Counted from the stretch's first letter, positions 51,141 to 63,407 are shown. The stretch: 64,000 nucleotides of DNA from Branchipolynoe longqiensis (GCA_030323885.1 CM059193.1:77341447-77405446), one strand, 5' to 3'. Made by a program: numbers and translations. The notes: a model not told the origin generated them from the sequence alone.

Positions 51141-53060
51141 GGGCCGTGACATATCACCTGCCCCCTTGTGGTGTAGTTCAGTTGGGGTTCCCAGTTTTTA
51201 TTTTGCACAGATATTTTTTGTATGTTTTTAGGTCAGGGATTTGTCTTTCTTTCACCATTTGCACATTCCATGCCTTGGTGGCCATTTCCAGTGTGCTCCT
51301 TTCATGGGCTTTGATCTGGCTTCTGGTCTGCCTTAGTAGTGGTGCCTTGCTTGCTCTGGTGTCCCTTAGTGGTTGGGTTAGATGCTTAATGTCTTGGCTA
51401 TATCCATATGCTAATGTTTCTAGGTGGATTATCCTTCTGTTTTCTAGTAGCTTTACTTTAGTTCTTTTGTGTAGGTCATAAGTGGGGTGTAGTTTGTCTA
51501 CTTTCAGGCAGATTTTCAGGGCCCTATTTTGTAGTATCTGTAGTTTTTTAAGTAGCTCTTTTTTTAGCACCCATGTAGATTACATCCCCATAGTCAAAGT
51601 AGGGGAGTACCATGCCTTTGAAGATTTTTATTGACATATCTTGTGTCATATAGTTTCTTAGTTTAGCAAATAGCCATAGTTTGTGATTTACTTTTTGTAT
51701 GATTTTTGTTACACACAGATTGTAGTTTAGCTGGCTATCTAGTTCTAGGCCTAGGTATTTGTAGTGGTTTACACTTTCCGGTGTTTGGTTTCCTAGTGTG
51801 CATTGTAGGTTTCTTCCTGTGATTGCTGTATGTGCGAAGAGCACTGTTTTAGATTTATTTGCATTGATGGTTATTTTATTGGATTCACACCAACTGTCCA
51901 GCTTTAGTAGGAGGTTGTTCAGTTTGGTTGCTACCTCCTCTACTGTGCTTCCTTCTGCATATATGACAGTGTCATCCGCATATAGCTGGAGGCATTCTGT
52001 CTCCAGCCATTTTTCCAGATCGTTTATCTATAGTATAAATAGTAGTGGTCCCAGGACTGATCCTTGGGGTACACCACAGGTGACAGTTTGCTGGTCTGAG
52101 AGTGTACCATTTACTTTAGTTGTTTGCTCTCTGTTGCTTAGGTAGCATTTTATCCAGTTTATTGATTTGGATTTAATGCCCATGTTGTTTAATTTTCTTA
52201 TTAATATGCTGTGGTCTGCAGTGTCAAAGGCTTTGCTGAAGTCGATGAACGCTGCTCCAACTAACTTCTTTTGGTTCAATGATGCCAGCACATCACTTGT
52301 TAGGTTTGCTATTGTTTTTGATGTGGAGTGTAGTTTTCTGAAACCTCCTTGCCTCTTGTTTAGTATATTGTTTTTTTCCATGTGCTCATTCATGTGCATG
52401 TGGAATATTTTTTCAATTGGCTTGCCTGGTGTTTGCAAGATTGATATTGGTCTGTAGTTCCCCATGTTTTGTTTGTCACCACTTTTGTAGATGGGGGTGA
52501 TGGTTGCCATCTTCCATGCTGTGATGAAGTGCCCCTGCTTTGAGGGAGTTGTTTCTGGCAGTATTATAGGCCCTTTTATCCTCTGGGTCTTTAGTACGTT
52601 TCACTTTGTCGCCTAGCTTTCGTTTTGTTGCAATATGCGTTAACAGTTCCCTGTCTACCCAAGGGTCTTGATTTCTCTTTATTTTTAGTTTCTTTATGGG
52701 GCACATCTCATCTAATGATTGTTTTATTTCTGTGACAATGTTATTTCAGTAGATATCAGTGTCATCCCTGTCTGTTGTGAGGTTGTCTATATTTTCATGT
52801 AGGTGCTTTTTTAGTGTTTCTTTTGAGTAGTTTTTTAGGGATCTGCCCATCTTATATTTATATTGGCTTATGCTTTTGAGTTTTTTCCTCATTACATATA
52901 TTAGCTCATGGTCACTTATACCCCAGCTTCTAGTGCCCCATTTTGTGGCATGGTTTGAGTTGGTTAGCATTAGGTCAATTTTTTTTTGTTCAAGTGTTTT
53001 TATTCCTCTGAATAACACGTTGTCAGTGCTAATGCACTGGTCTTCCAGCCCTAATCACAA
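51141..53060 (-). pseudogene. CR1/Jockey-superfamily LINE, old copy
   Basis: Minus-strand fragments in several frames: KKIDLMLTNSN and GISDHELIYVMRKK (end of endonuclease, about 53018-52746), KRTKDPEDKRAYN (linker), MGNYRPISILQT, FIDFSKAFDTADH, TCGVPQGSVLGPLLF (RT, 52510-52028), LQLYADDTVIYAE (RT active box, about 51970), VNHYKYLGLELDSQL and the C-terminus down to 51178. Frameshifts and stops are frequent, so it is inactive. It is broken on its 5' side by LINE-B, or joined to a different copy there. Confidence 0.82.
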
Positions 53061-56000
53061 TTGCCTCTACACAGTAAACAAATCTACAACAATATACAAA
53101 TAGACAATTACCAGAAAATAAGCAAAACATCGTTACATGAATGATAGTTAAAGAACAAGATAAGAAAAATAGAAACACATGCGGGGAGGTAACTAAGTTA
53201 GACTAGTATGGTAGGCATTAGTAGGGGTGGGGCACAGCTGGTTATCTTTCTAGTAGTAACATACTCTTTGAAAGGGTGATGGGGGATGTAGGGTGGGCCT
53301 TTGTGATTGAACTTACATTCATGGTAATCTCAGGTGGGGCCTATTGAGTTAGTAAGTACGTTAATATTGATTAATCATGTACCTCAGTAGGATCCAACTA
53401 CAATCATTTCCAGGCTCATTCCATTGTAGATGGGTTTTTGGTCTAGTTGGCTGCTACTGGTTGGGATTACAGTGTTTGTTTGGGGGTGGGGGAGCGGGGG
53501 GACAGGGAAAGGAACGGCAACACCGACCCAGTGTATCATTGATCTGCTTTGGCCTAGGCTGGTTGATTTAAATGTGCATGGAGGTTTATCTTGAAAGTTT
53601 TGTAACAATCACTGTTCCTGACACGTGCTGGTAGTTGGTTCCAGAATGCTCCCCCCAGAACAACCGGTGACTTTTTCATTTTACTAGTTTTAACATGTGG
53701 CACTTTCAGGAGGGTGGCTTGTGCTGCACGTGTGGCTTGTGTAGGTGTGTCTATGTAATATGGGTCTTTCACGCGGTGGTACATTAGGCCTAATAGGTGC
53801 TTGTCTCTGTGAATATTTAGGGCATCTAGTTTAGCTTTATAGTGCATCTCAATGGTATGTAGTGTTTTTCCTTTAAATACTGTGTGCAAACCTCTATTTT
53901 GAATAGTTCGGAGCTTTGCTTGCTGCTTTTTAGTTAGTATATTATATATTATGTCATTATAATCAATGATGGGCAGTATAGTGGTTTTGTACAATAGAAG
54001 TGCAGTCTCTTCGCTCATATAATGCCTTATTTTCCGGAAGGTGTTCATTTTGGCTGCCAATGTTCTGGTAATTCTACTTAATTGACTGGTTCCTGACATT
54101 GTAGGGTCAAGTGTAGTACCTAAATATTTATAACTTAAAGCCTCCTTAAGTATACACTCTCCTATTTTTATACAGACAATTGGTGAACTGGAACGTTTAG
54201 TTTTAGTTGCAAATATTACATATTTAGTTTTTATAATATTTATGGATAGTTTATTTTCTCTTTTCCACTGGCTTACTCTTTCTAAATCATGATTCATTTT
54301 GGATTCAGCCACTTTCACATCAACATCTGTAGCTACCAGTGCCACATCATCAGCAAATATGCTTCCCTTTACTTTTTCAAGTACTAGTGGGAGGTCATTG
54401 ATGTAGATTAAGAATAATAGTGGGCCCAGGGTAGATCCCTGTGGTACCCCTGTCTTCACTTCTCTCAGTGAGGAATTAACACCTTCAAGTCTAGTATACT
54501 GTGAACGGTTTAGTAGGTAATTTCTTAGCAGTTTAGTTGTCCCTGTGCCCAGACCACTATTTGCCGCTTTTTCTATTAAAAGTTTGTGGTCTACAGTATC
54601 AAATGCTTTACGAAAGTCTATAAAGACAGCAATAGATAATCTTCCTTGATCCATCCCTGTCATTAGTGTGTCTAGCACACCTGCCACTGCTTTGGTTGTG
54701 GAGTGGTTCTTCCTGAAACCATTTTGCTCTATTGCTAGGTAACCTGTACTTTCATAAAATTCTGTTATTTGGTCATGGATTAGTTGCTCAACTATTTTGC
54801 CTGGTATTGGAAGAAGTGATATAGGTCTTAGTTCATTACACGTTTTAGGGTTCGACGTTTTCGGGATTGGCATAATCATTGCCCTTTTCCATGCATCTGG
54901 GTAGATACCTGTATCAATAATTAGATTAGTTAGATATGTGAATTCAGTAGCCAGTGCTAGCATGGCATCTTTGATGAGCCTGGAACTTAGGTCTTCTAGC
55001 CCTGATGACTTGTATTCAGAGAGTAACTGCACTTTCTTGATAAGTTCTTGCTCTGTGACTGGGTGCAGTTCAAATTTATGAGTATTAACTTTGGGGTCGT
55101 ATTTTTTGTCATTTAGTGGTATATCCTCTGATTGATTTGCTAGTTTTTCACCAATGTCGACAAAGTAGTTATTTATGAAAGTTGCTAACTCTCCCCTAGG
55201 TATTTTATCCCCAGTTAATTCATCGGTTAGATTTCCCACTGACTGTACAGGTGCTGGAGCTATATCATTAATTACCCTCCATGCCTTCCTCGAGTTATTT
55301 TTATTCAAAATTATTCCTGTTTTAAGAAACTTGGTCCTTGCACCTCTGTAGGCTGCTGTTGCTTTATTCTTTAGTTGTTTGGCTATGAATTCATCCTCAG
55401 GGTTGCCAGTATGTTCAAATTTTTGCGCAAAGTAATCCCTATCTTTCTGTAGCTCTAAGATTTCATTAGATAACCATTTGGGACGATTTTTTTTAACCTT
55501 ATAGAGTCGCATAGGTGCATTCTCGTTTGCTGCTAGCGTTATTTTATCCAATAATAGTCGCCAACATGCATTAGGGTGCTCTGTTTGGAGAAAGTTTTCA
55601 ATTGGTTCCTGCCTTAGAGTTTCACAGTATTTATCAGTAGAGTATTGACTGTAAGTTCTACCCCAGAACTCTATTAGACCCCTAACATCCCTAGGTTGTT
55701 TCTTGATAACATAGATTGGTTTATGATCGCTTATATTATAGTTAATTACCCCTGTAGTAGTACAGTATTTCATGTCTGTGAAGGCTAGGTCTAGAATCTT
55801 TTTGCTTTTTCGGGTTATTCTAGTGTAAGATTAGATGACCTGCTCCAATCCCTGTGAAACTGCAAAATGACTAACTTTTGTAGCTGTCTGTGTGCTTGGA
55901 TCTGCTGTATCTGCATTAAAATCTCCCATAACCAGTGTCTCCATTTTGTCTAAGTCTGGTATCTGGTCCAAACAGTTAGTTAATAAGTCTAATGCAGTAT

Positions 56001-56760
56001 CTAGGCTGCCATTAGGCATCCTATATATATTCCCTAATAGAATGCGCTTACAGTTGTCTCGTTTAATTATAACCCACTGGGCTTCAATTGTAGCGTTAGA
56101 TAGGTTTAAGTGCTTCAATGTCTCATCATCCACACCAATGTTTGATTTAGAGTATATTGCTAAGCCCCCTCCTATCTTAGTCTTTCCATTGGGTAGTTTG
56201 GTGGTTCTATCTGCTCTTGTTAACTGGTATCCTTTAATTGATGCAAGCTTATCTTCAGTGCTTTTTGTTAGCCAAGTTTCAGATACTGTGAATATATCTA
56301 TATTTGACCACGGCAGATCAACTCTGAGCATGTCAATTTTGTTAATTAAGCTTCTAATATTAAGGTGTGCTATTTTGAAACCAGCCTGGCTTTTGATTTC
56401 ATCTAGAGGAAGTGTAATGCCTTCCACACAGTCCCTGCCATCCCCACGCTCCCCCACCACCTCACCCACCATACCCTGGGCTCATGACCCAGTGTTTCTG
56501 GTGGGTTGGACTCCTTGTTGTGTAAGTTAGTGGGGGGAATACATATGCCCCCGTTTGTGTTGACTAATGTCATAGACATGATCATGATGTCAGACATTGT
56601 GCTTCTTTTTGGTCAGGACAGATATTCGTGGATTATTTATCAGGTTAGTGCATGTTCAGCAGATAGCTTATTGGTTGGTAGCATGTTAGTATAACCTTGT
56701 ATGATTGGGTGAGGGAACAATCAGAAAATATCAATATTCCACATTGTACTTTTTGAGAGA
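53061..56760 (-). mobile_element. CR1/Jockey-superfamily LINE-B, nearly intact ORF2
   Basis: ORF2 lies at 56472-53554. The 3' UTR extends to about 53080. It interrupts or adjoins older LINE sequence on both sides. No ORF1 with a zinc knuckle was seen upstream, so the copy may be 5'-truncated. Element ends are approximate. Confidence 0.8.
53554..56472 (-). pseudogene. LINE-B ORF2: endonuclease + reverse transcriptase, one stop
   Basis: About 970 codons in a single frame. The N-terminal apurinic-type endonuclease has HLNIRSLINKIDML, SETWL, GGGLAIY, GDFNADT and, after the stop, SDHKPIYV. The RT has LRPISLLPIPGK, NGFRKNHSTTKAV, VFIDFRKAFDTVDH, TGVPQGSTLGPLLF and IFADDVALVATD. The C-terminus has FWNQLPARVRNSD. 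The only break is an in-frame TAA at about 55830, between GLEQVI and the ILDLAF block. The layout matches CR1/Jockey-superfamily LINEs. Confidence 0.9.
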
Positions 56761-57440
56761 ACCAATATTTCAACATTGTTGCCTAGTCTTGTGCTGTCTG
56801 TAATAAGTTGCTGCAGCCCTAGGATTTTGATAGTGGTTTTGTAGCATTAGTTTATATTTGTTGTTGCTACTGTAGTTTATGTTGAAGTCCCCTAGCACAA
56901 AGATTTCTGCATTTGTTAGTTTTCTCACTGTATTTATGCTTTTATCTAGAGTTTCAAGGAATGCTTCAATATCCCTGGACGGTGGTCTGTAGAGGCTTGC
57001 TATGGCTATGTTAGCCTGTTTCTCGTTTTTTATTAGGCACCATAGTAGATCCAGGTGTTCATTTGAGAGGTTTGCTATTTTTAGTGCCTCAGTGTCTAGA
57101 TCTTTTTAGGTTTTGCAGTAGATTGCAACACCTCCACCTTTTTTTGTTTGGTTTGTTATGTTAATTTACTGTCTGTCATTACTTACAAGCCTATATCCTT
57201 CTATGTTGAGGGTGTTGTCTTGATGTATGTCAGTGAACCATGTTTCTGACAGTGTTATACTGTTAACACATCAAGATTTTCATTTTTTAGGTGCATTTTT
57301 ATTGTGTCTATTTTATTGGATGCACTCTGGCAGTTTAGGTGGGCAAAGTGCGTGCCCCTTCCCAGTCTGCATTCAATTTCATCTACCATCTTTCTTTACA
57401 TTTAGGTTTGGAGTTTGTTAGATTTCGCGAGTTTTTAACT
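56761..57440 (-). pseudogene. LINE endonuclease remnant
   Basis: Degraded minus-strand endonuclease: HFAHLNCQSASNKIDTIK near 57340-57290, then scattered pieces down to GLQQLITDSTRL near 56790. It may be the 5' part of the old LINE at 51.1-53.1 kb separated by LINE-B, but the two pieces overlap in content around the GL(Q/E) block, so a separate copy is possible. Confidence 0.65.
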
Positions 57441-57840
57441 TTGTTTAGATTGTTTTATGGGCATATGGGCTGGTGCATACAGTACATGTGCCCTGTTTTG
57501 TGATATAGTTAGATACATTAGCATAGACTGCATCTGTGCGCGTGGAGGGGAGGTACATGCCCTGGAATGGATGTTAGCTATACACAGTATTTCTAGTGCT
57601 TTTAAATTTTGGTTAGTGGTATTTTATGAAAAGTTTGTGATACTCATGGTTTGGAGCCCTGATGTTGCTTCTCCCAGTTCTCCGTGATCGCAGTTGTCGG
57701 TTGTGTTTTGAAGTAGGCTTGGGCTGAAGTGCTGCTTTGCTCTTTGCTCCTCCTTCTATATTGCCTGAAGAGGTTTATGCTTTCCATGTGTGTCTGCGTA
57801 TTCGCATATCTCACTAGTGCATTGTTAATTAATAAGACAG
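57441..57840. other. No gene seen
   Basis: Unremarkable; chance plus-strand frames only. Confidence 0.4.
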
Positions 57841-57841
57841 T

Positions 57842-58160
57842 TTTTAAAACTTGTTATTGAAGATTAACTGAATTACAGGTTAATTGCGATGTGTTGTAAC
57901 ATCGTTAGAACAATGCCGCCATTGTTCTTTTAATGCCGCCCGTTGCTGTCCGGAGAGATGTTTGGCAGGAGCCACTTACATCATTAGAATTTATTCCTGG
58001 GTTTCTTTAAGATTCCCCAAAACATTTTAGGCATAGGCCTACCTCTGACTTCTGTAGTATTTTCTCCAACTTGTTGGCCGCAAAAAGCCACAGGTGGGAG
58101 AAGTTTATTAGACAGAGAGTGTGAGAGGCTACCACTACAGAGGTCCCTCCCCCTTGTTTG
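57842..58160. repeat. ~300-bp dispersed repeat, copy 2
   Basis: Close to 43945-44243 (GATTAACTGAATTACAGG, ACAATGCCGCCATTGTTC, CAACTTGTTGGCCGCAAAA). Same orientation. Confidence 0.82.
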
Positions 58161-58339
58161 GTTTCGGTTGCTTAACCATAGCTCTCTCCTACGACTGACA
58201 AATTTAATCACACGCCTGTGTTAAAGATGGTTTAAATACGGATTTAACACCATTAGACAGGTTTGGCTTAATCATTGATGGTTGCCACTGTCACATTCAC
58301 CATGAAAGTCTGTGTGGTTTTTGGTTTCTTACAGACTCC

Positions 58340-59345
58340 TAGCTATGGCTACGGTTATTTATAATATTTATAAATGACCTGCCAGGCAGTGTCTCATCAA
58401 ACCTAAAAATATTTGCGTATGATACAAAGGTCTTTCGGGCAATAAAAGATGTAAGAGATAAGAATCTCTTGCAAGAGGATATTCTGAAACTTGCACAATG
58501 GTCCTAGAAATGGCAATTGCCCTTCAATGAAAAGAAGTGCAAAATTATTCATTACGGGAAAAATAATCCTCATTATGCCTATAATATGAAGAACCCTGTC
58601 CTGCAACAAGATAGCTATGAAAATGACTTGGGTGTAACCTTCGACTCCGAACTCTCCTTTCAGAAACACATGAGGACTATCATCTCAAATGCTAACCAGA
58701 GAGTAGGAATAATTAAAAGCACTTTCCATCGCCTCAACAAGAACAATTTTCTCATTCTATTTAAGTCTCTTGTTAGGCCAATTTTGGAATACTGTCCACA
58801 AATTTGGAGCCCAATTTTTCGGAAAGATATTCTGGGGATCAAAAAGGTTCAGAGACGTACAACGAAATTAGTTGCAGTTATAAAGGACCTACCTTATGAA
58901 CAAAGGCTTAGGGAATTGAAACTTCCTACCCTTTCCTACAGAAGGAAAAGAAGTGACATAATTGAAGTATTTAAAATTATGAAGGGTTCTGATCAAATAG
59001 ATATGAACAAATTTTTCACCTTGAATAAAAGAGAAGGTAGTCGGGGGGCCATACTCTGAAACTAGTAAAACCCAGAGCCATTTCAATGTTAAGGCAACAT
59101 AGTTTCTCAAACAGGATCATAAATATATGGAACAGTCTCCCACAAAATGTTATTGATGTGGAGTCAATTAATTCATTCAAGAATAGATTAGAAAAAGCAT
59201 GGGCTGATGATCCAGGGAATTTGACCCCTTATTCACCACATGCTACTAATTACTCCTTGTGTTGCTTATTTACTTGCACTCAAGCAAAAATCAGAGACGA
59301 ATAAGTGTTCACACTTCCTGTCTACCATTCGCTATATCGCTCATG
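58340..59345 (+). pseudogene. CR1-like LINE, 5'-truncated, RT C-terminal part
   Basis: Starts within the RT: FIIFINDLPGSVSSNLKIFAYDTK (the catalytic FADD box reads FAYD), a stop near 58507, then an open frame 58517-59059 with KKCKIIHYGKNNPHYAYNMK, RPILEYCPQIWSP and SYRRKRSDIIEVFKIMKG. A one-base shift at about 59050 continues in 59086-59304 (SNRIINIWNSLPQNV). It is highly similar to 30999-31790. The loss of an active-site Asp makes it dead. Confidence 0.88.
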
Positions 59346-59521
59346 ATAGATAGGGGATTTCCGCGAAGCATTCCATACTTAGCTGAAACTTGGGTTGCAG
59401 ATCAACTCTGAAAGTGAATACTAGGTTTGTATAGAGTATTATAATGCAGTGATTAATGCACATATTACCCATGCATGAATTTAATTTTGAATTAAATTAG
59501 AATAAAATAATAAAGTGACAA

Positions 59522-59985
59522 TCAGCCCAGATAGCACACAGCCGTCGGGCCGTCGTCGGCTATTGGTCGCACTGTCGCCATTGACTTTCCACCGCCGGGC
59601 CACCATCAGGCCGACAGTGGTAGTCCGACGTTGGTTTTCAATCCCTTTCCACTTTTGAGCCACCGTCGGGCCACCGTCGGGCCGACGGTGTTGTTCCGAC
59701 GTTAGGTTTCAATCCCTTTCCACTTTTGAACCACCATCGGGCCACCGTCGGGCCTACGGCGGTAGCCCGCCGCTGGTTTGCATTCATTTTCCACATTCGA
59801 GCCACCATCGGGCCACCGTCGGGCTGACGGTGTTGTTCCGACGTTAGGTTTCAATCCCTTTCCACTTTTGAACCACCGTCGGGCCACCGTCGGGCCTACG
59901 GCTGTAGCCCGCCGCTGGTTTGCATTCATTTTCCACATTCGAGCCACCGTCGGGCCACCGTCGGGCCGACGGTGTTGATCCGTGC
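59522..59985. repeat. GC-rich tandem array with CACCGTCGGGC units
   Basis: About six units of 75-85 bp alternating in two forms (TTTCAATCCCTTTCCACTTT and TTTGCATTCATTTTCCACAT spacers), each with CCACCGTCGGGCCACCGTCG. It shares the 11-bp module of the foldback arms at 1-260, 1044-1222, 32820-33345 and 34690-36205, but no inverted partner is seen here. Confidence 0.85.
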
Positions 59986-60006
59986 ATGTGCAGTTCTTTA
60001 AATTTC

Positions 60007-60345
60007 CGGCTCGAGTCACCAGTGGAACACGTGCGATCGTTGAGTAGCGTTCTTTTTCAACAAATAACTCCAGATATCGCAGGAATTTTAAGGAATTATT
60101 TAACAGGTTTGTTTATTAATATGTTTAGATTATTTTGTAAAAGTTTTGTAATTTATTACGACATATTAATGGAATTATTCGTGTTAATACGATTTGAATT
60201 ATCGGGTACGGTTTGTTGACGGTTCGACTCAGTTCAAGTCGCCACCGGAACATGTGCGATCGTTGAGCACCGTTCTTTTTCTACAAATAACTCCAAAAAT
60301 CGGAGGAGTTTTAAGGAATTATTTAACAGGTTTGTTTATTAATAC
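60007..60345 (+). repeat. ~225-bp direct repeat, two copies
   Basis: 60007-60122 and 60225-60345 share GTGCGATCGTTGAG, CAAATAACTCCA and TTTTAAGGAATTATTTAACA. A (CATCATCAG)n tract follows at 60342-60385. Confidence 0.8.
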
Positions 60346-60385
60346 ACATCATCATCAGCATCATCATCAGCATCTCCATCATCAC

Positions 60386-61040
60386 ACATCTTTCACATTC
60401 ATATATACATTTATACATATAATATAGCACCTGTTTAACCAAGAGAACAGCCAGCGCACCAAGTGGTGGGTTTGATCATTTTGACTACACAGTACAGGCT
60501 GAGTGAGCCGTCTTAGTATTATAGGGTCTTTGCATTGGTGCAGTATCCTGATGGTGAAACACTATATACATGTTAATAATGTTACCATCAGTGTGCATAT
60601 TCACAAGTAGTAATTGAGTACCCGCTCACATATTACCTCAGATGTTACTAGGACGTGAAAGCCAAGCATGGAAATAATGTCTTACTTCTGAGCATGTAGG
60701 AAAGCTTGTTTTATTTAATGACGGCTCTAGAGCACATTGATTTTATCATCGGCTATTGGACTTCAAACATATGGTCTTTCTGACCTATTTCTTTGGAGGA
60801 ATCCCACAGCCACCACATAGGCTAGTCTTTCCGATAAGCAGCAAGGGGTATGTTATATGCATTTTCCCACAGACAGGACATAACATGCCACAGCCTTTGA
60901 TGAACGAGTTGTGCACCACTGGTTGGAATGGAAAATAGCCCAAACTGCAAATGGGTCCACTGAGCAGGATCGATCGGATGACCCACACCTTCACAGGTGG
61001 ACCCTCTACCGCCTGAGCGACGTCCCGCTCCCCATGAGCA
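60386..61040. other. No gene seen
   Basis: No supported ORF; chance frames only. Confidence 0.4.
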
Positions 61041-61041
61041 T

Positions 61042-61764
61042 GTAGGAGGTTAGATACAAGATTCACCCGGTACTCGTGTACTGCGAGTACCGGTGATGCG
61101 GATTCCGAGGGACACCAGTTTGCCAGGGACACTTCCATTCAAATGCATTGTTAACGGCCGTGAGCAAATCTTCATACAGAAGAAGTCAAATATCTCTCAA
61201 ATTACACCATCTAGAAACAAATCGCTTGGTACACATATAGAAAACATCTTTACCATAAATCAGTTCAAGAATGCGCTGGACAGGGCCTGGGCCAGAGAAA
61301 CATTCCTGTACGATTTCGAGGCTGCATACCATTAGAGCTGAGAGCTACAAGCTTTGTATAGGCTAGCACAAGCCTGCATCAAAGAAGAGGATAATAACAA
61401 TAATAAAAATAATAGACACTATATTAAATTTATAAGGTTAGGGTTCTTGATTTCTATTAATTTTGAATAAAACTAAGGTTTTGCACTGAGCATACCGTCA
61501 AACTCAAGGCATTGTCAATGGTCGTGAGCAATGTTCATATAGAAAATACAGATGAAGTCAAATATCTCTCAAATTACACCATCTAGAAACAAATTGTTTG
61601 GTACACATATAGAAAACATCTTTACCAAAAACTTTATATTAAATTTATAAGGTTAGTGATGATGCTGTTCGATTTTGATGCATGTGCAGAAGCGATGTGT
61701 CCCTCGCAAACTGGTGTCCCTGGGAAACCGCAACACCGGGTGAATCCTTTATCTAGTAGGAGGT
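61042..61764 (+). mobile_element. Mutator-type MITE, copy 3, 9-bp TSD, with nested insertion
   Basis: Element ends TAGATACAAGATTCACCC (61051) and GGGTGAATCCTTTATCTA (61755), flanked by GTAGGAGGT (61042-61050, 61756-61764). Most of the original interior is replaced by a nested element at 61082-61737. Confidence 0.92.
61082..61737. mobile_element. Nested TIR element carrying LINE tail
   Basis: The ends GGTGATGCGGATTCC and GGAAACCGCAACACC (inverted, imperfect) continue inward as AGGGACACCAGTTTGC on both sides. The interior has two copies (about 61148-61260 and 61510-61640) related to the 206-bp repeat of the hAT-like element at 13.3 kb, in reverse orientation. Between them is a CR1-like LINE tail (FKNALDRAWA, then FLYDFEAAYH and stop at 61335) with an AATAATAA-rich end. 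Confidence 0.7.
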
Positions 61765-61990
61765 ATACAGATGCACGAGACTATTGAAGTAGGGGGCGGC
61801 TCTGATATTTATTTAGCATCTCACTCTACCCTGATTAGGGATGTTAGTCAGCTGTTGTTCTATTCTTTGTGACCTCATCTAAGCCTATCAGTTTCTGCTG
61901 CATGATGGTTCCGTTTTATTAAGCATTTACATATATATCTATACTTAATTACTTTCTTATCCTCTTCTTTAAGAGATCTGGCCTGTCTAT
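61765..61990. other. No gene seen
   Basis: Unremarkable. Confidence 0.4.
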
Positions 61991-61994
61991 ATAT

Positions 61995-62185
61995 GACCTA
62001 TCGTAATTATAGTAGTCATGAGGCCAGGACTGACTATAATTTATTGAGTCTGTTTTTCTATGGATTTAGTGATGAAGCGTTAACTATTTCTGGTGGAAGC
62101 CTATTCCATGTGTTTTCCGCTCTATCAAGGAGAAAGTTTGTTCCTCACTTGCTGGTTGGTCCTGGGATTTTGAATCCTACGCATG

Positions 62186-62188
<3 letters not shown>
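61995..62188 (-). mobile_element. CR1-like LINE C-terminal remnant
   Basis: The minus strand reads FLLDRAENTWNRLPPEIVNA in one frame, the WN.LP signature of CR1-type C-termini. The preceding residues are in other frames, so it is degraded. Confidence 0.6.
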
Positions 62189-62226
<38 letters not shown>

Positions 62227-62250
62227 CATATATATATATATATATATATT
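62189..62250. repeat. (AT)n microsatellite
   Basis: Near-perfect AT run with a TACATACA interruption. Confidence 0.95.
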
Positions 62251-62730
62251 ATACTGAAAGGACACAAAATATGTGTATATTTTAAGTACGTTAAATATAT
62301 ATAGCAAATAACTTATACAAGCAGTATCTTTTTTTTTCTTCAAAGAAATTAATTCATTACTCTTATTTTATAAACGTAATGGAATTCCGAAAATAACTGG
62401 CATATGTCAATGAACTGTTCGCCCTAAACTGATGCTTGACCTGGCCAGTAGCTATCAACCAATTGATAATACACGATAAGAAGATCCACCGCTTAAAAAG
62501 TTCAATTGCTCAATTGAAGACATACCATATTTAATCGATTCATAACAGCCATGGCAAAACTCTTACTAAGTTTGGTTTCCATGAACTATGTCAAATTGAA
62601 CTCCATTAGCAATTCAATTCAGCATGAGTTCAACAACTCTATTCTCTTATAGTACAAGTACAGTAGCACACATATACTTATAATCATGATCGCCATGAGC
62701 TCTGTGTGTTCGATTGTTAGATGTTGGTTG
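62251..62730. other. No gene seen
   Basis: AT-rich unique sequence. Confidence 0.4.
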
Positions 62731-62734
62731 ATGT

Positions 62735-62990
62735 TTTACATCCTGGCAACAGGTAATATCATATATAAGGACGGGTACCGACTTGTGACAGTCCGCACCT
62801 GACTTTATAGTGTTGCCCCAGTGAGCTAATTTCCCACTCAGAGCCACTGTCACAATACTGAGTTAACCAGTCCTTGCCCTATCCTAGTAATGCCGAGCGC
62901 CAGGCTAGGTAGCTACAAGTAGCAATTTTCTCAGTCAATGGTTTGACTCGGCTGGGAGTCAAGCCCCCGACCCCAATGAAAGAAGAATAT
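62735..62990 (-). mobile_element. SINE copy
   Basis: TTTTACATCCTGGCAACAGG, GGACGGGTACCGACTTGTG, CAGTCCTTGCCCTATCCTAG and AATGGTTTGACTCGGC match the minus-strand SINE; the body is complete and the head degraded. Confidence 0.85.
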
Positions 62991-63407
62991 TAGACTTCAG
63001 CATCATCTCCAGAATTGTTTAAGAGAGGGAAAGTACATCATATTTATACTGTGCATGCCTACATGCTACACATGTCATTATGTTTGAACCCCCTCGTGGG
63101 TTCTAGGGATAGCTGACTATTATAACCGAGTCATCCTTTTCTATCTTCATATCTACTAGTTTTTTGCTTTAAAAAAATGATTCTGCCAATATATATTTAT
63201 AACAATTTTCATCTCTTGGACAGCTGTAAGCTTCTTTAAAACATTCTTCTGACACATTTGTTTAACTATATTATTTAGATATGTTTTCTTATATCGACGC
63301 TTCGTCTTTCATAAATATAACCATTCCTTAAAATATGCATGATTTGAGAACATTGTGGGTTAAATCCTTAGTAAGTGTGCCCCACTATTCTTTCCTTATC
63401 TACTCAG
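62991..63407. other. No gene seen
   Basis: AT-rich; no ORF supported. Confidence 0.4.

Noticed and set aside
55892..56530. 212-codon plus-strand frame
   Set aside because: Antisense shadow of the LINE-B endonuclease.
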